A DNA stretch of 64,000 nt from Croceicoccus sediminis (GTDB lineage Bacteria > Pseudomonadota > Alphaproteobacteria > Sphingomonadales > Sphingomonadaceae), in the NCBI RefSeq assembly GCF_007570835.1, contig NZ_SUNC01000003.1, positions 310,001-374,000 of the forward strand. The letters are read 5' to 3'. The position numbers and the translations under genes are program-made. Shown piece after piece: positions 36,551-46,369 of this stretch. The notes below the pieces were generated by a model that had not been told where the DNA came from, did no database searches, and saw only the letters and a program-made list of their open reading frames with translations. Position 1 is the stretch's first letter. Every line of letters starts with the position of its first letter.

Positions 36551-38062
36551 ATGAAACGCATGCTCGCCAGCATCGCCTTCGCCGCCACCGCACTGGCGCC
36601 CGTCGGCCTGGTCGGAACGGCCACCACTGCCGCGGCCCAGACCGCCCGCCCGGCCAATGACATCGTCCTGTCGATCGGACGCGGCCAGCTGGTCAACGTC
36701 AGCGGCCGGATGACCGACATCTTCATCGCCGACGAAGGCGTTGCCGATGTCCAGGTAAAGGCCACGAACCAGATCTACCTCTACGGCAAGAAAGCCGGCG
36801 AAACGACGGTCTATGCCAGCGATTCGGCAGGCAACATCGTCTGGTCGGCCAATGTCCGCGTCGGCAACAACATCGACAGCATCGACCAGATGCTGGGCCT
36901 GGCGATGCCCGAGGCGAACATCACGACCGCGACGATGAACAACACGGTCCTGCTGACCGGCACCGTCGCCGCCCCCGAAGATGCAGCCGAAGCCGAACGC
37001 CTCGTCTCCGCCTTCGTCGGCGAAGGCACCAACGTCATCAGCCGCCTGCGCCTGACGACGCCGCTGCAGGTCAACCTGCGCGTCCGCTTCGCAGAAGTGA
37101 GCCGCTCGCTCGTCCGCGTCCTGAACGCCAGCGTCAACACCTACGACGGCACCGACGGCTTCAAGTTCGGCGTTGCGCAGGGCCGCGGCGACTTCCTGCC
37201 CGCATGGACTGTCGGCTCCGGCCTGTTCACCGGCGGCACGACCGCTGGCGGTTCCACCCTGATCGGCCAGGGCGCCGCCACCACGCTTGGCGGTGTCGGC
37301 AAGTTCCTCGGTCTCGACCTTACAGGCGCCCTTGACGTGGGTGAGACCGAAGGCCTCGTCACCACGATCACCGAACCGAACCTGACCGCTCTTTCGGGCG
37401 AGACGGCCGACTTCCTGGCGGGCGGCGAATACCCGATCCCGATCAGCAGCGGCCTGGGTTCGACCGCGATCGAATACAAGAAGTACGGCGTCAGCCTCTC
37501 GTACACACCGACGGTGCTGGCCAATGGCCGTATCTCGGTTCGTGTCCGTCCCGAGGTGTCGGAACTGTCCAGCTCGGGCGCCATCACGCTTGGCGACGTG
37601 CAGGTCCCGGCGCTGACCGTGCGCCGCGCCGAAACGACCATCGAACTCGGCTCCGGCCAGAGCTTCATGATCGCTGGCCTGCTGCAGAACTTCAACAACT
37701 CGACGATCGACAAGACCCCCGGCCTCGGTGACATTCCGATCCTGGGCAACCTGTTCCGCTCCAACTCGTTCCGCAAGGGCGAGACCGAGCTGGTCATCGT
37801 CGTGACGCCGTACCTGGTGAAGCCGGTCGACGCCAAGGACATCGTCCTGCCGACCGACGGCTACTCCACACCCGGCGAGATCGAGCGCCTGCTCCTCAAC
37901 AAGTGGAGCAAGGACACGGGCAACAACCGCCCGATGCCCACCGCGGTCGACACCCAGGTCAGCCCCGGCATCAGCGCCGCTTCGCCCGCAGAAGGCACGC
38001 CGTCGAACCAGCCGGTTCGCAGCGCCGATGCGACCGGTTCCAACCCCGGGTTCTCGTTCTGA
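36551..38062 (+). CDS. cpaC: Tad pilus secretin CpaC (RcpA)
   Basis: Outer-membrane secretin of the Tad pilus. About 503 residues from this start (515 if ATG 36515 is used). Signal sequence MKRMLASIAFAATALAPVGL with cleavage near AAAQ. The N-terminal pilus-type domain has FIADEGVADVQVKA, a BON-like region follows, and the secretin core (about 270-430) carries VSLSYTPTVLANGRI and LGDIPILGNLFRSNSF, the secretin signature. The AGGGGGGA site favours 36551. Confidence 0.93.
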   Translation: MKRMLASIAFAATALAPVGLVGTATTAAAQTARPANDIVLSIGRGQLVNVSGRMTDIFIADEGVADVQVKATNQIYLYGKKAGETTVYASDSAGNIVWSANVRVGNNIDSIDQMLGLAMPEANITTATMNNTVLLTGTVAAPEDAAEAERLVSAFVGEGTNVISRLRLTTPLQVNLRVRFAEVSRSLVRVLNASVNTYDGTDGFKFGVAQGRGDFLPAWTVGSGLFTGGTTAGGSTLIGQGAATTLGGVGKFLGLDLTGALDVGETEGLVTTITEPNLTALSGETADFLAGGEYPIPISSGLGSTAIEYKKYGVSLSYTPTVLANGRISVRVRPEVSELSSSGAITLGDVQVPALTVRRAETTIELGSGQSFMIAGLLQNFNNSTIDKTPGLGDIPILGNLFRSNSFRKGETELVIVVTPYLVKPVDAKDIVLPTDGYSTPGEIERLLLNKWSKDTGNNRPMPTAVDTQVSPGISAASPAEGTPSNQPVRSADATGSNPGFSF

Positions 38063-38082
38063 TTTGCCGAGGAGCAAGGTAG

Positions 38083-38751
38083 ATGACCATGCACACCAAA
38101 CATAACACCGCCCGGCTCCGGCATTTCCGCCCGGTCACGCTGGCTCTCGTTGCCGCCATCGGCCTCTCGGGCTGTGCCGGCGGAGTGGCGACCAATCAGT
38201 CGCTCTATTCGCTGAACCAGCCGGTGGTCTCGCGCACCAATTACGTCTTCGACGTCCAGACGAGCGCTTCGGGCGTTCCGTCGACCGAGGAACGCCGCCT
38301 GACCGATTGGTTCGAAGCACTCGACCTCGGCTACGGCGACAAGATCTCGCTGGACTCCAGCATGATCTCGATCGCAGCGCGCGATGACCTGAAATCCATC
38401 GCCAGCCGCGAAGGCTTCATCATGGCCGACGGTGCGCCGGTTACCGAAGGTGCTGTCGGCGCAGGCGTCGCCCGTGTCGTCGTGACCCGCTCGGTCGCCT
38501 CGGTTCCCAACTGCCCGAACTGGTCGGCCGGTTCGGATTCCAACCCCAACAATGCGACCAGCCCCGGTTACGGCTGCTCGATCAACGGCAACCTCGCGGC
38601 GATGATCGCCGATCCCGAGGACCTGCTGCGTGGTCAGCGCGGCTCGGGTGAGACGGTCGTGATGAGCTCGACCAAGGCGATCGAGGCCTACCGCGATGCC
38701 CCGCCCACGGGCAACGGCAACAAGGTCTCCGAAGTCGCGTCCGACGAATAA
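38083..38751 (+). CDS. cpaD: pilus assembly lipoprotein CpaD
   Basis: 222 residues. Lipoprotein signal with lipobox LSGC, then the CpaD domain. Conserved end motifs NWS and the GYGCSINGNLAAMIADPEDL stretch are typical for CpaD. It supports the secretin in the outer membrane. Confidence 0.9.
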   Translation: MTMHTKHNTARLRHFRPVTLALVAAIGLSGCAGGVATNQSLYSLNQPVVSRTNYVFDVQTSASGVPSTEERRLTDWFEALDLGYGDKISLDSSMISIAARDDLKSIASREGFIMADGAPVTEGAVGAGVARVVVTRSVASVPNCPNWSAGSDSNPNNATSPGYGCSINGNLAAMIADPEDLLRGQRGSGETVVMSSTKAIEAYRDAPPTGNGNKVSEVASDE

Positions 38752-38768
38752 GGCAGGAGGATAGAACG

Positions 38769-40034
38769 ATGAATGCTCCCTGGAATCCCGGATCGGGCTC
38801 CGACCGTGACGCCTTCGCCGCCTTTGTTTGCGACGAAGCCACCATCGATGTCGTGCGCAACACCGCGTCCGAACTCGGCATGCCGCACGAAAAATGCCAC
38901 AAGGGCGGACTTCGCAACGCGGTCCAGACCCTCTCGGTCTCGGCAAGCCCGTCGATCCTTCTGGTCGACCTGTCGGAATGCGGCGACCCGCTGAGCGATA
39001 TCAACGCGCTGGCCGAAGTCTGCGAGCCCGGCACAGTCGTGCTGGCCGTCGGCCAGGTCAACGACGTGCGTCTTTACCGCGATCTCATCGCCAGCGGCAT
39101 TCAGGACTACCTGATCAAGCCGCTGACCGAGGAATCGCTGCGTGACGCGCTGATCCAGGCGCAGACCACGTTCTCCGCTCCTCGCACGTCGGGCGAGAGC
39201 AACGCGGCACGCGACCACGTGATGACCGCTGTCGTCGGCACGCGTGGCGGCGTCGGCGCATCGACCATCGCCACTTCGCTGGCGTGGATGTTCTCGACCG
39301 AACACAAGCTGCCGACCGCCCTTCTGGACCTCGACGTCCACTTCGGCACCGGCGCGCTGACGATGGACCTCGAACCGGGCCGCGGCCTGACCGATGCCAT
39401 CGACAATCCCTCGCGTATCGACGGCCTGTTCATCGAACGCGCGATGGTGCGTGCCAACGACCATCTCTCGGTCCTTTCGGCAGAAGCCCCGATCCACACG
39501 CCGCTGATGACCGACGGTTCGGCATTCGTGCAGCTTGAGGACGAGTTCCGCCAGGCCTTCGACATGACCGTCGTGGACCTGCCGCGCAACATGCTGATCA
39601 ACTTCCCGCACATCCTGAACGGAGCGGACGTCTTCGTCCTCGCGACGGAACTGACGCTGGCCTCGGCCCGCGATGCGATCCGCATCCTTTCGTGGGTGTC
39701 GAGCCATGCCGAACACATGCGTCCGATCATCGTCGCCAACCGCGTCGCACAGGGCGCCGGCGAAATCAGCCGCGCGGACTTCGAAGCCTCGATCGAACGC
39801 AAGATCGACTACGTGATCCCGGCCGACGTGAAGGCCGCCGTTCACGCGGCCAAGCTGGGCCAGGTCTTCGTGGAAGCGAACCGGTCGAGCAAGGCCACCG
39901 CGGTCCTGCGCGACCTGGGCAAGTCGATCGCCGCACAGGGCAACGATGTCCCTGCCGCCAAGGCCGAAGCCAAGGGTTCGCTGATGGAGAAGTTCAACCT
40001 CGGCTCGATGCTTGGTTCCAAGCAGAAGGCCTGA
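38769..40034 (+). CDS. cpaE: pilus assembly ATPase-like protein CpaE (TadZ)
   Basis: 421 residues. An N-terminal receiver-like domain (about 15-130) is followed by a MinD/ParA-type ATPase (about 150-390) with the deviant Walker A GTRGGVGAST at 157-166. TadZ proteins place the Tad apparatus at a cell pole. In other genomes the next gene is cpaF; here tadB follows after 57 bases. Confidence 0.93.
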   Translation: MNAPWNPGSGSDRDAFAAFVCDEATIDVVRNTASELGMPHEKCHKGGLRNAVQTLSVSASPSILLVDLSECGDPLSDINALAEVCEPGTVVLAVGQVNDVRLYRDLIASGIQDYLIKPLTEESLRDALIQAQTTFSAPRTSGESNAARDHVMTAVVGTRGGVGASTIATSLAWMFSTEHKLPTALLDLDVHFGTGALTMDLEPGRGLTDAIDNPSRIDGLFIERAMVRANDHLSVLSAEAPIHTPLMTDGSAFVQLEDEFRQAFDMTVVDLPRNMLINFPHILNGADVFVLATELTLASARDAIRILSWVSSHAEHMRPIIVANRVAQGAGEISRADFEASIERKIDYVIPADVKAAVHAAKLGQVFVEANRSSKATAVLRDLGKSIAAQGNDVPAAKAEAKGSLMEKFNLGSMLGSKQKA

Positions 40035-40091
40035 GGCTTCGAACGCCGCTGACCGGACCGACGTAGAGTAAGACTTGTAAGGACCCAGGAC

Positions 40092-41063
40092 ATGGATATC
40101 GCGCAAATCGGCGTAATCACCCTTGGCTTGTTCGCGATCATGTTCATCGCCTACGTCATGCTTTACGGTTCGGCTGCCAACCGGACGCAGACCCGCCGGC
40201 TGCAGCAGATGCGCCTGCGCCACTCCGAAAACGGCGAGGCCAAGGTCGAGGCGCAGTTCAAGAAGGCGATCGCGGCCCGGCGGATCAAGCCGCACGCGGT
40301 TGCCGGCGCAAATTCAAGGCTGACGGCCCTGTCGCTGCGCCTCGAACGCACCGGCAAGTCGTGGACGGTCCAGCAGTATTTCTACGTTTCGGGCGGTATC
40401 GCGCTGTTCGTGACGCTGGTCATCATGACGATGTTCGGCGCGCCGCTTCTGGGCCTTGCGCTGGGCGCCGCCCTTGGCGCGGGCATTCCGCACCTTGCCG
40501 TGAAATACCTCATCGCCAAGCGCACGAAGGCGTTCAACACGAAGTTTCCCGATGCCATCGAACTGCTGGTGCGCGGACTGCGTTCGGGCCTTCCGGTCAC
40601 CGAAACGCTGGGCGTCGTTGCCAAGGAAGTCCCCGGCCCCGTGGGCGAGGAATTTCAGGACGTCGTCGACAAGGTGAAAGTCGGCAAGACGCTCGACGAC
40701 GCCTTGCAGGACACGGCCGACAAGCTCGACCTTGCCGAATTCAAGTTCTTCTGCATCTCCCTCGCGATCCAGCGCGAAACCGGCGGTAACCTTGCCGAGA
40801 CGCTGTCGAACCTTGCCGACGTGCTGCGCAAGCGCGCCCAGATGAAGCTCAAGATCAAGGCGATGAGCTCGGAAGCGAAAGCCTCGGCCTATATCGTCGG
40901 CGCCCTGCCCTTCATCGTGTTCACGCTCGTCTACATGCTGAACCCGGAATACCTGGGCGGCTTCTTCACCGACGACCGCCTGATCGTGGCCGGTCTTGGC
41001 GCGATGTTCTGGATGAGCCTGGGCGGGTTCATCATGTACAAAATGGTCAGCTTCGAGATCTGA
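40092..41063 (+). CDS. tadB: Tad secretion inner-membrane protein TadB
   Basis: 323 residues with a T2SSF domain (about 150-280, DAIELLVRGLRSGLPVTETL). One or two N-terminal and three C-terminal helices. It forms the inner-membrane platform together with TadC. The usual upstream neighbour cpaF/tadA is absent. Confidence 0.92.
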   Translation: MDIAQIGVITLGLFAIMFIAYVMLYGSAANRTQTRRLQQMRLRHSENGEAKVEAQFKKAIAARRIKPHAVAGANSRLTALSLRLERTGKSWTVQQYFYVSGGIALFVTLVIMTMFGAPLLGLALGAALGAGIPHLAVKYLIAKRTKAFNTKFPDAIELLVRGLRSGLPVTETLGVVAKEVPGPVGEEFQDVVDKVKVGKTLDDALQDTADKLDLAEFKFFCISLAIQRETGGNLAETLSNLADVLRKRAQMKLKIKAMSSEAKASAYIVGALPFIVFTLVYMLNPEYLGGFFTDDRLIVAGLGAMFWMSLGGFIMYKMVSFEI

Positions 41064-41081
41064 TCGGGAAAGGCACGAACA

Positions 41082-42095
41082 ATGGTCAATAACCCCGCCG
41101 GTCCCACGCTCCTCGGTTTCGACGTCATCTTCGTCGGCACCGTCCTCGCTGGCGTCGCCGCCCTTGCCATGATGATGGCGGTCTATGCCGCGGTCACGGT
41201 CCGCGACCCGATGGCAAAACGCGTGAAATCGCTGAACGCCCGCCGCGAAGATCTCAAGGCAGGTCTCATGGGCACGGTCAACGTGCGCCGTTCGATCCGC
41301 CGCAAGACCGATGTCACGAACAAGATCCGCGACGTCCTCGGCTCGCTCAAGATGCTCCAGGATTCGCAGATCAAGGACATCGAACAGAAGCTGATGCAGG
41401 CCGGTATCCGCCGCAAGGAACTGGCATACGTCGTTGTCGCCGCGCGTCCGATCATGATGATCGTGTTCGGCCTTGCTGGCGCAATGGTCTGCTACTGGTC
41501 GGACATGTTCCCCGAATGGGGTTCGCTGCGCCGGTTCATGACTTTCGCAGGCATCCTGATCTTCGGCTACAAGGCGCCGGACATCTACCTGAAGAACATC
41601 ATCACCAAGCGTACCGATGCGATTCGCAAGGGTCTTCCCGACGCGCTCGACCTCCTGGTCATCTGCGCCGAGGCCGGCCTGACCGTCGACAGCGCCTTCG
41701 GCCGAGTCGCCAAGGAACTGGGTCGCGCCTATCCCGAACTGTCGGACGAATTCGCGCTGACCTCGATCGAACTGTCGTTCCTGTCCGAACGCAAGCAGGC
41801 GTTCGACAACCTGGCCTATCGCGTGAATCTGGAAGCAGTGAAGGGTGTAACCACCACGATGGTCCAGACCGAACGCTACGGTACCCCGCTGTCTAGCGCC
41901 TTGCGCGTCCTCTCTGCCGAATTCCGCAACGAACGCATGATGCGCGCCGAGGAAAAGGCAGCCCGCCTGCCCGCGATCATGACCGTTCCGCTGATCATGT
42001 TCATTCTGCCCGTCCTGTTCGTCGTGATCCTTGGCCCCGCGGCCTGCTCGATCTCCGACGCACTCATGGGTGGCAACAACCCGGCTACGAAGTAA
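41082..42095 (+). CDS. tadC: Tad secretion inner-membrane protein TadC
   Basis: 337 residues, second T2SSF platform subunit. The domain at about 180-310 contains DALDLLVICAEAGLTVDSAF and the conserved LRVLSAEFRNERMMRAEEKAARLP. It is 18 bases after tadB. The locus ends here with a terminator; tadD and pilin/pseudopilin genes are not in the window. Confidence 0.92.
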   Translation: MVNNPAGPTLLGFDVIFVGTVLAGVAALAMMMAVYAAVTVRDPMAKRVKSLNARREDLKAGLMGTVNVRRSIRRKTDVTNKIRDVLGSLKMLQDSQIKDIEQKLMQAGIRRKELAYVVVAARPIMMIVFGLAGAMVCYWSDMFPEWGSLRRFMTFAGILIFGYKAPDIYLKNIITKRTDAIRKGLPDALDLLVICAEAGLTVDSAFGRVAKELGRAYPELSDEFALTSIELSFLSERKQAFDNLAYRVNLEAVKGVTTTMVQTERYGTPLSSALRVLSAEFRNERMMRAEEKAARLPAIMTVPLIMFILPVLFVVILGPAACSISDALMGGNNPATK

Positions 42096-42120
42096 GGCCG
42101 GGTTCGCAGACCGCAAAACG

Positions 42121-42160
42121 GCAAAGGGCGCCGGGCTTTGGATAGCCCGGCGCCCTTTGC
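42121..42160. terminator. strong bidirectional terminator between tadC and marR
   Basis: A 17-base perfect stem: GCAAAGGGCGCCGGGCT (42121-42137) and its complement at 42144-42160, loop TTGGAT. A and T tracts on both sides. Confidence 0.85.
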
Positions 42161-42193
42161 TCTTTGTCTTGCGAAACGCGGTGAGACCCTGCC

Positions 42194-42646
42194 TCAGCTG
42201 ATGTCGGTGTCCCGCACCTGTGCGAACAGCTTATCCAGGATTTTCCGCAGGTTGCGCTGCTCCGCCGCGGTAAGGCACTCCAGCAGGCGTTCCTCCATCC
42301 CCATGGCCAGCGGCATGATCTGGCCATGCATCTCGCGGCCCGAAGGGGTAAGCTTCAGCAGGTGCGAACGCCCGTCACTGTCGTTCGGCTGGCGTTCGAC
42401 GAGGCCGCGATCGACCAGCACCTTGCACGCGCGGTTGACGGCCACCTTGTCCATGAAGGTCGCACCGACCAGCTGACGCTGAGTCAGGGAACCGACATCG
42501 CCCAGTACGGCCATGACGCGCCATTCAGGAACGTTCACGCCAAAGCGCGCCCGATATTCCACCGCGATACGGTTTGAAACCGCATTCGAAGTGACCGAGA
42601 GCCGGTACGGCAGGAAGTCGGCAAGGCGTGCATTTTCACGTGACAT
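42194..42646 (-). CDS. MarR-family transcriptional regulator
   Basis: 150-residue winged-helix repressor-type protein. The MarR fold is clear: helix 1 (ADFLPYRLSVTSNAVSNRI), the DNA-recognition region LTQRQLVGATFMDKVAVNRA, and the wing DRGLVERQPNDSDGRSHLLK with the conserved Asp-Arg. Start 42646 is supported by homologous length. It lies convergent to tadC and divergent from the first TonB-dependent receptor. A dyad shared with the clpB promoter lies 61 bases upstream. Ligand unknown. Confidence 0.9.
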   Translation of the reverse strand: MSRENARLADFLPYRLSVTSNAVSNRIAVEYRARFGVNVPEWRVMAVLGDVGSLTQRQLVGATFMDKVAVNRACKVLVDRGLVERQPNDSDGRSHLLKLTPSGREMHGQIMPLAMGMEERLLECLTAAEQRNLRKILDKLFAQVRDTDIS

Positions 42647-43104
42647 GGGCAACCTGATACGAAAAGCGCAGTCAGGTGCCAACAAAAAGTAACAATCGAA
42701 ATGCAGTGTTGCATGTGGACAACATAAGTTTCCAATTTGACTAGAGTGCCTCACGATGTGGTTTCGCCTGTAAGGGAATCCCCTTAGCGATCGCCCTCCC
42801 CCCAAGGTCTCGACGACCGCGATTTCCCATAGTTTCCCTTCGACTCATGGTCTTGACAGACAACCGCGACGACGGCCGTTGCGCATTGCCCGATTCACAC
42901 GCCAAGATATCCAGCGCACGTGAGATGTTGCCGTACCGCCACACCCACCGGCGAAATGTTCCATCTGCAACTATCGGGTTTTGCAAATGGTCCGCCGATG
43001 ATGGATGTCGGCCCAATTCCCGTCGCGCGAGCAAATCGCGGTCGGGTACATATCCCGGTCTCAACTAACTTGCCGGGACACATTGCGAAGGGACTACATT
43101 CACA
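42647..43104. promoter_or_regulatory. long intergenic region between marR and the first receptor gene
   Basis: 458 bases with no gene. It holds the marR-side dyad at 42707-42724 (annotated separately), ATGCA-GTGT-TGCAT at 42701-42714, and a CCCGG/CCGGG pair at 43054-43077. A GAAGGG ribosome-binding site at 43088-43093 precedes the receptor start by about 11 bases. TTGACT (42737) and TTGACA (42853) look like -35 boxes, but no matching -10 is evident. The rest carries nothing I recognise. Confidence 0.5.
42707..42724 (-). promoter_or_regulatory. TGTTGCA-N5-ACAACA dyad upstream of marR, shared with clpB
   Basis: TGTTGCATGTGGACAACA. It matches the clpB promoter element (52231-52248) at 14 of 18 positions, and 19 of 24 when extended on the minus strand. 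It is placed 61-78 bases upstream of the marR start, as expected for an operator or promoter element. Confidence 0.5.
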
Positions 43105-46071
43105 ATGAACACTAGCACGATCATGAAGCGCGCCCTTGTGGGCACCGCGCTGTCGGCGATCTCGCTGACAACCATGGCTGCGCCTGCTTTCGCCCAGGAC
43201 GATGCGTCCGTTGAACCGATGGGCAACACCATCGTCGTCACCGGTTCGCGTATCCAGAGCACGGATTTCGAAACCGTCGCTCCCGTCCAGGTGATCGACG
43301 AGCAGTCGATTGAAGCCACCGGCGCGGTGAACATCCAGGAAACGCTGCTCCGCAACCCGGTTTTCGGTACACCGACCCTGTCGCGTACGAACTCCTCGTT
43401 CAACACCAGCACGACCGGTATCTCGACCATCGACCTGCGCAACCTCGGTGTTGACCGCACCCTGGTCCTCGTCGACGGTCGCCGCTTCGTCTCGGGTATT
43501 CCGGGTTCATCCGCGGTCGACCTCAACGCCATCCCGACCGCGCTGATCGAACGCGTCGACATCCTGACCTCGGGTTCGGGTTCGGCAATTTATGGTTCGG
43601 ACGCTGTCGCCGGTGTCGTGAACTTCATCCTCAAGAAGGACTTCCAAGGCGTTCAGCTCGAAGGTTCGGCTGGTCTGACCGAAGCGGGCGACTCCGAAGA
43701 ATACACCCTCGGCATGCTGATGGGTGCAAACTTCGCCGACGGCCGCGGTAACGCCACGGTTTATGCCGGTTACAGCTACGAAGGCGAAGCCTTCCTGCGC
43801 AACCACAAGACCGAAGCCGGTCCTTCCGAAACCGACAGCCTTTCGGCCCTCTACTTCGGTGGCGAATACCAGGATCCTGTCGAGCCGTTCTACTCGAGCT
43901 ACTCGCCGTTCGGCACCTACTACACCGACAACTATGCGTTCACGTACGCGCCCCGCGGCATCCTGCAGCCCTGCACGAGCACCAACGGCACGTCGTGCTC
44001 GACCGATATCGGTGACGGCGTCGGCCCGACGGGCTTTAACCGCACGTTCTACCGCTACCTCGCTGCCCCGACCGAACGTTTCTCGCTCTCGCTGAACGCG
44101 AACTACGAACTGTCGGACGCTGCCAACGTCTTCGTCCAGGGCTCCTACGCCTCGACGAGCGTGAGCTCGAATATCGAACCGTTCCCGCTGGCTTCGGACG
44201 ATATCTGGGGCGATGGCCAGATGCCGATCGAAACCTATCTTCCGGACGGTACGATCTTCCGTAACCCCTACGTGCCCGATGCGATCTACAATGATTCTTC
44301 GGACACCAACGGCGACGGCCTGCGCGATCTTTACTTCACGAAGCGTCTGACCGACTTCGGTCCGCGTGCTGCGTCGGCCGATCGTGACACCTTCCGCATC
44401 GTTACCGGCGTCAACGGCGAATTCGCTTCGCGCTGGAACTACGAAGTGTTCTTCAACTACGGTCGTACCAAGCAGACCCAGCTGGGCAATGGCCAGATCA
44501 ACACGCCCAACGCGCGTCTTGCTGCCCAGATCGTTCCCGATGGCAACGGCGGCTTCATGTGCGCCGATTCCGACGCGGTTGCACAGGGCTGTGTTCCGAC
44601 CAACTGGTTCGGCCAGAACTCGATCACCGGCGACTCGCTTGCCTACCTCGCGGCTCCGACGACCTTCAACGCGAAGGTCAGCCAGATCCAGGCAGGTGCA
44701 TTCGTTGGCGGCGATCTGTTCTCGCTCTACGAAGGTGCCGATCCGGTCCAGGTCACTGCCGGCGTCGAATACCGCAAGGAAAAGTCGTCCGACATCTGGG
44801 ACGTCCTTTCGCAGCGCGGTCTGAACGCAGGTAACGCCCTTCCCCCGACGAGCGGTCAGTTCGACGTCAAGGAAATCTACGGTGAAATCAAGGTCCCGCT
44901 GGTGCAGGACAGCTTCATCTATGATGCCTCGGTTCGTGCGGCAGCCCGTTACTCGGACTACAGCACCGTTGGTGGCACCTTCAGCTGGAACGCTGGCGGT
45001 GAGATCGCTCCGGTTCGCGACGTGCGCTTCCGCGCCATGTACGCCGAAACGGTCCGCGCTCCGAACATCAGTGAACTGTACTCGGGCCTCAGCCAGACCT
45101 TCCCGACCCTGACCGACCCCTGCTCGGGCGTCAGCCAGAACGGTTCGGCTCTTGCCCAGAACTGCTTCGCCGACATCGGCGTTCAGAACAACGCGGCCAT
45201 CAATGGCGGCGTGTTCACTCTGAACGGCACTTCGGACGTGCAGGGCGTCACTGGTTTCGACGGTGGTAACCCGGATCTTTCCGAAGAAAAGGGCAAGACC
45301 TTCACCGCCGGTGTGGTCATCAACCCGGTCTCCATCGATGCGCTCCGCAACATGAGCCTCGAGGTCGACTACTACAACGTGAAGATCAGCGATGCGATCG
45401 TTCTGACCCCGCGCCAGTTCATCCTGAACCAGTGCTATCAGAGCGGCCAGGCCGACTTCTGTCAGTTCGTCACGCGCCGTGCCAACGCACAGGGTCCGTA
45501 CTCGGCCGGTTCGCTCGACGAAGTGAACTCCGGTCCGACCAACTCGGGCGGTTACAAGGTCGAAGGCGTCGACGTTAAGTTCCGTTACCGCACCGATCTG
45601 CCGTTCATCGGCGAAGATGCGGGCCTGAACTTCTCGCTGACCTACTCGCACCTGCTTGACGGCTACCTGATCCCGCTGACGGCTCAGCCGGAAAGCAAGG
45701 ACAACTTCGCTGGTGAAGTGGGCGCTTCGAAGGACCGCTTCACGGCCCAGGCCTTCCTGGACTTCGGCAAGATCACTTTCGCGGCAACCGGCACCTATTA
45801 CGGTCCGGCTTACCTCGACGATCAGCTGACTGGCGTTGGCAAGGGTGACGAAGGTTACTCAGACTACCGTTGGCACGACGAGTTCTATCTCGACCTGCAG
45901 ACGCGCTTCCACGCTGGCGACAACTACGAGTTCTTCGTCGGCGTCGACAACGTCCTCGACAACGATCCCGTCTATGCCGGTGGTCTCGTCACCACGGGTA
46001 TGGAAACCGACACCGGTACTTACGATCCGCTGGGTCGCCGGTTCTACGCAGGTGCCAAGTTCACCCTGTAA
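43105..46071 (+). CDS. TonB-dependent receptor
   Basis: Outer-membrane active transporter, 988 residues. Signal peptide ending MAAPAFA, a short N-terminal segment, then the plug domain from about 38 (NTIVVTGSRIQSTDF). The plug contains VDLNAIPTALIERVDILTSG and IYGSDAVAGVVNF. The 22-strand barrel ends with aromatic-rich DPLGRRFYAGAKFTL, the C-terminal signal. It is of the large class often linked to carbohydrate or peptide uptake; ligand unknown. GTT/GGT-rich codons suggest high expression. Divergent from marR. Confidence 0.93.
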   Translation: MNTSTIMKRALVGTALSAISLTTMAAPAFAQDDASVEPMGNTIVVTGSRIQSTDFETVAPVQVIDEQSIEATGAVNIQETLLRNPVFGTPTLSRTNSSFNTSTTGISTIDLRNLGVDRTLVLVDGRRFVSGIPGSSAVDLNAIPTALIERVDILTSGSGSAIYGSDAVAGVVNFILKKDFQGVQLEGSAGLTEAGDSEEYTLGMLMGANFADGRGNATVYAGYSYEGEAFLRNHKTEAGPSETDSLSALYFGGEYQDPVEPFYSSYSPFGTYYTDNYAFTYAPRGILQPCTSTNGTSCSTDIGDGVGPTGFNRTFYRYLAAPTERFSLSLNANYELSDAANVFVQGSYASTSVSSNIEPFPLASDDIWGDGQMPIETYLPDGTIFRNPYVPDAIYNDSSDTNGDGLRDLYFTKRLTDFGPRAASADRDTFRIVTGVNGEFASRWNYEVFFNYGRTKQTQLGNGQINTPNARLAAQIVPDGNGGFMCADSDAVAQGCVPTNWFGQNSITGDSLAYLAAPTTFNAKVSQIQAGAFVGGDLFSLYEGADPVQVTAGVEYRKEKSSDIWDVLSQRGLNAGNALPPTSGQFDVKEIYGEIKVPLVQDSFIYDASVRAAARYSDYSTVGGTFSWNAGGEIAPVRDVRFRAMYAETVRAPNISELYSGLSQTFPTLTDPCSGVSQNGSALAQNCFADIGVQNNAAINGGVFTLNGTSDVQGVTGFDGGNPDLSEEKGKTFTAGVVINPVSIDALRNMSLEVDYYNVKISDAIVLTPRQFILNQCYQSGQADFCQFVTRRANAQGPYSAGSLDEVNSGPTNSGGYKVEGVDVKFRYRTDLPFIGEDAGLNFSLTYSHLLDGYLIPLTAQPESKDNFAGEVGASKDRFTAQAFLDFGKITFAATGTYYGPAYLDDQLTGVGKGDEGYSDYRWHDEFYLDLQTRFHAGDNYEFFVGVDNVLDNDPVYAGGLVTTGMETDTGTYDPLGRRFYAGAKFTL

Positions 46072-46094
46072 GTTCGGTCAAACCGGAAAACGGC

Positions 46095-46124
46095 AAAGGG
46101 CGGGGAGCGATCCCCGCCCTTTTC
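46095..46124 (+). terminator. terminator after the first receptor
   Basis: AAAGGGCGGGGA (46095-46106) pairs perfectly with TCCCCGCCCTTT (46111-46122) across a GCGA tetraloop, then TCTTA. Confidence 0.85.
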
Positions 46125-46339
46125 TTATGCGTCACGCAGGCGCGCGAGTGGTCAAAGTCGCCAGCCTGCAACGCAGAGCAAGTCGCTTAACATCTGTGCG
46201 CCGTGTTGCGAATTGGTCACGATCGATACGGAATATCGTTTGCAACGTAACTAGTTCCTCGCATTGCGGGCATTGAATCGGAATACCTGCAGACAAGGCG
46301 CGTTCACAGTCTCGGGTTTGTGAGCGCTCTTTTGGGACT

Positions 46340-46369
46340 GGGGCATTCTACGCCCCTGCAGCGTAGGGA
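46340..46369 (+). promoter_or_regulatory. mutually exclusive leader hairpins over the ribosome-binding site of receptor 2
   Basis: Hairpin A: GGGGC (46340-46344) with GCCCC (46352-46356). Hairpin B: CTACGC (46348-46353) with GCGTAG (46361-46366), which reaches into the AGGGA ribosome-binding site (46365-46369). They share bases and cannot form together. Start ATG is at 46379. Control of translation is inferred. Confidence 0.4.

Noticed and set aside
34879-42095. The Tad locus as a novel secretion system
   Set aside because: All seven genes match known Tad/Cpa families; only the missing ATPase is unusual.
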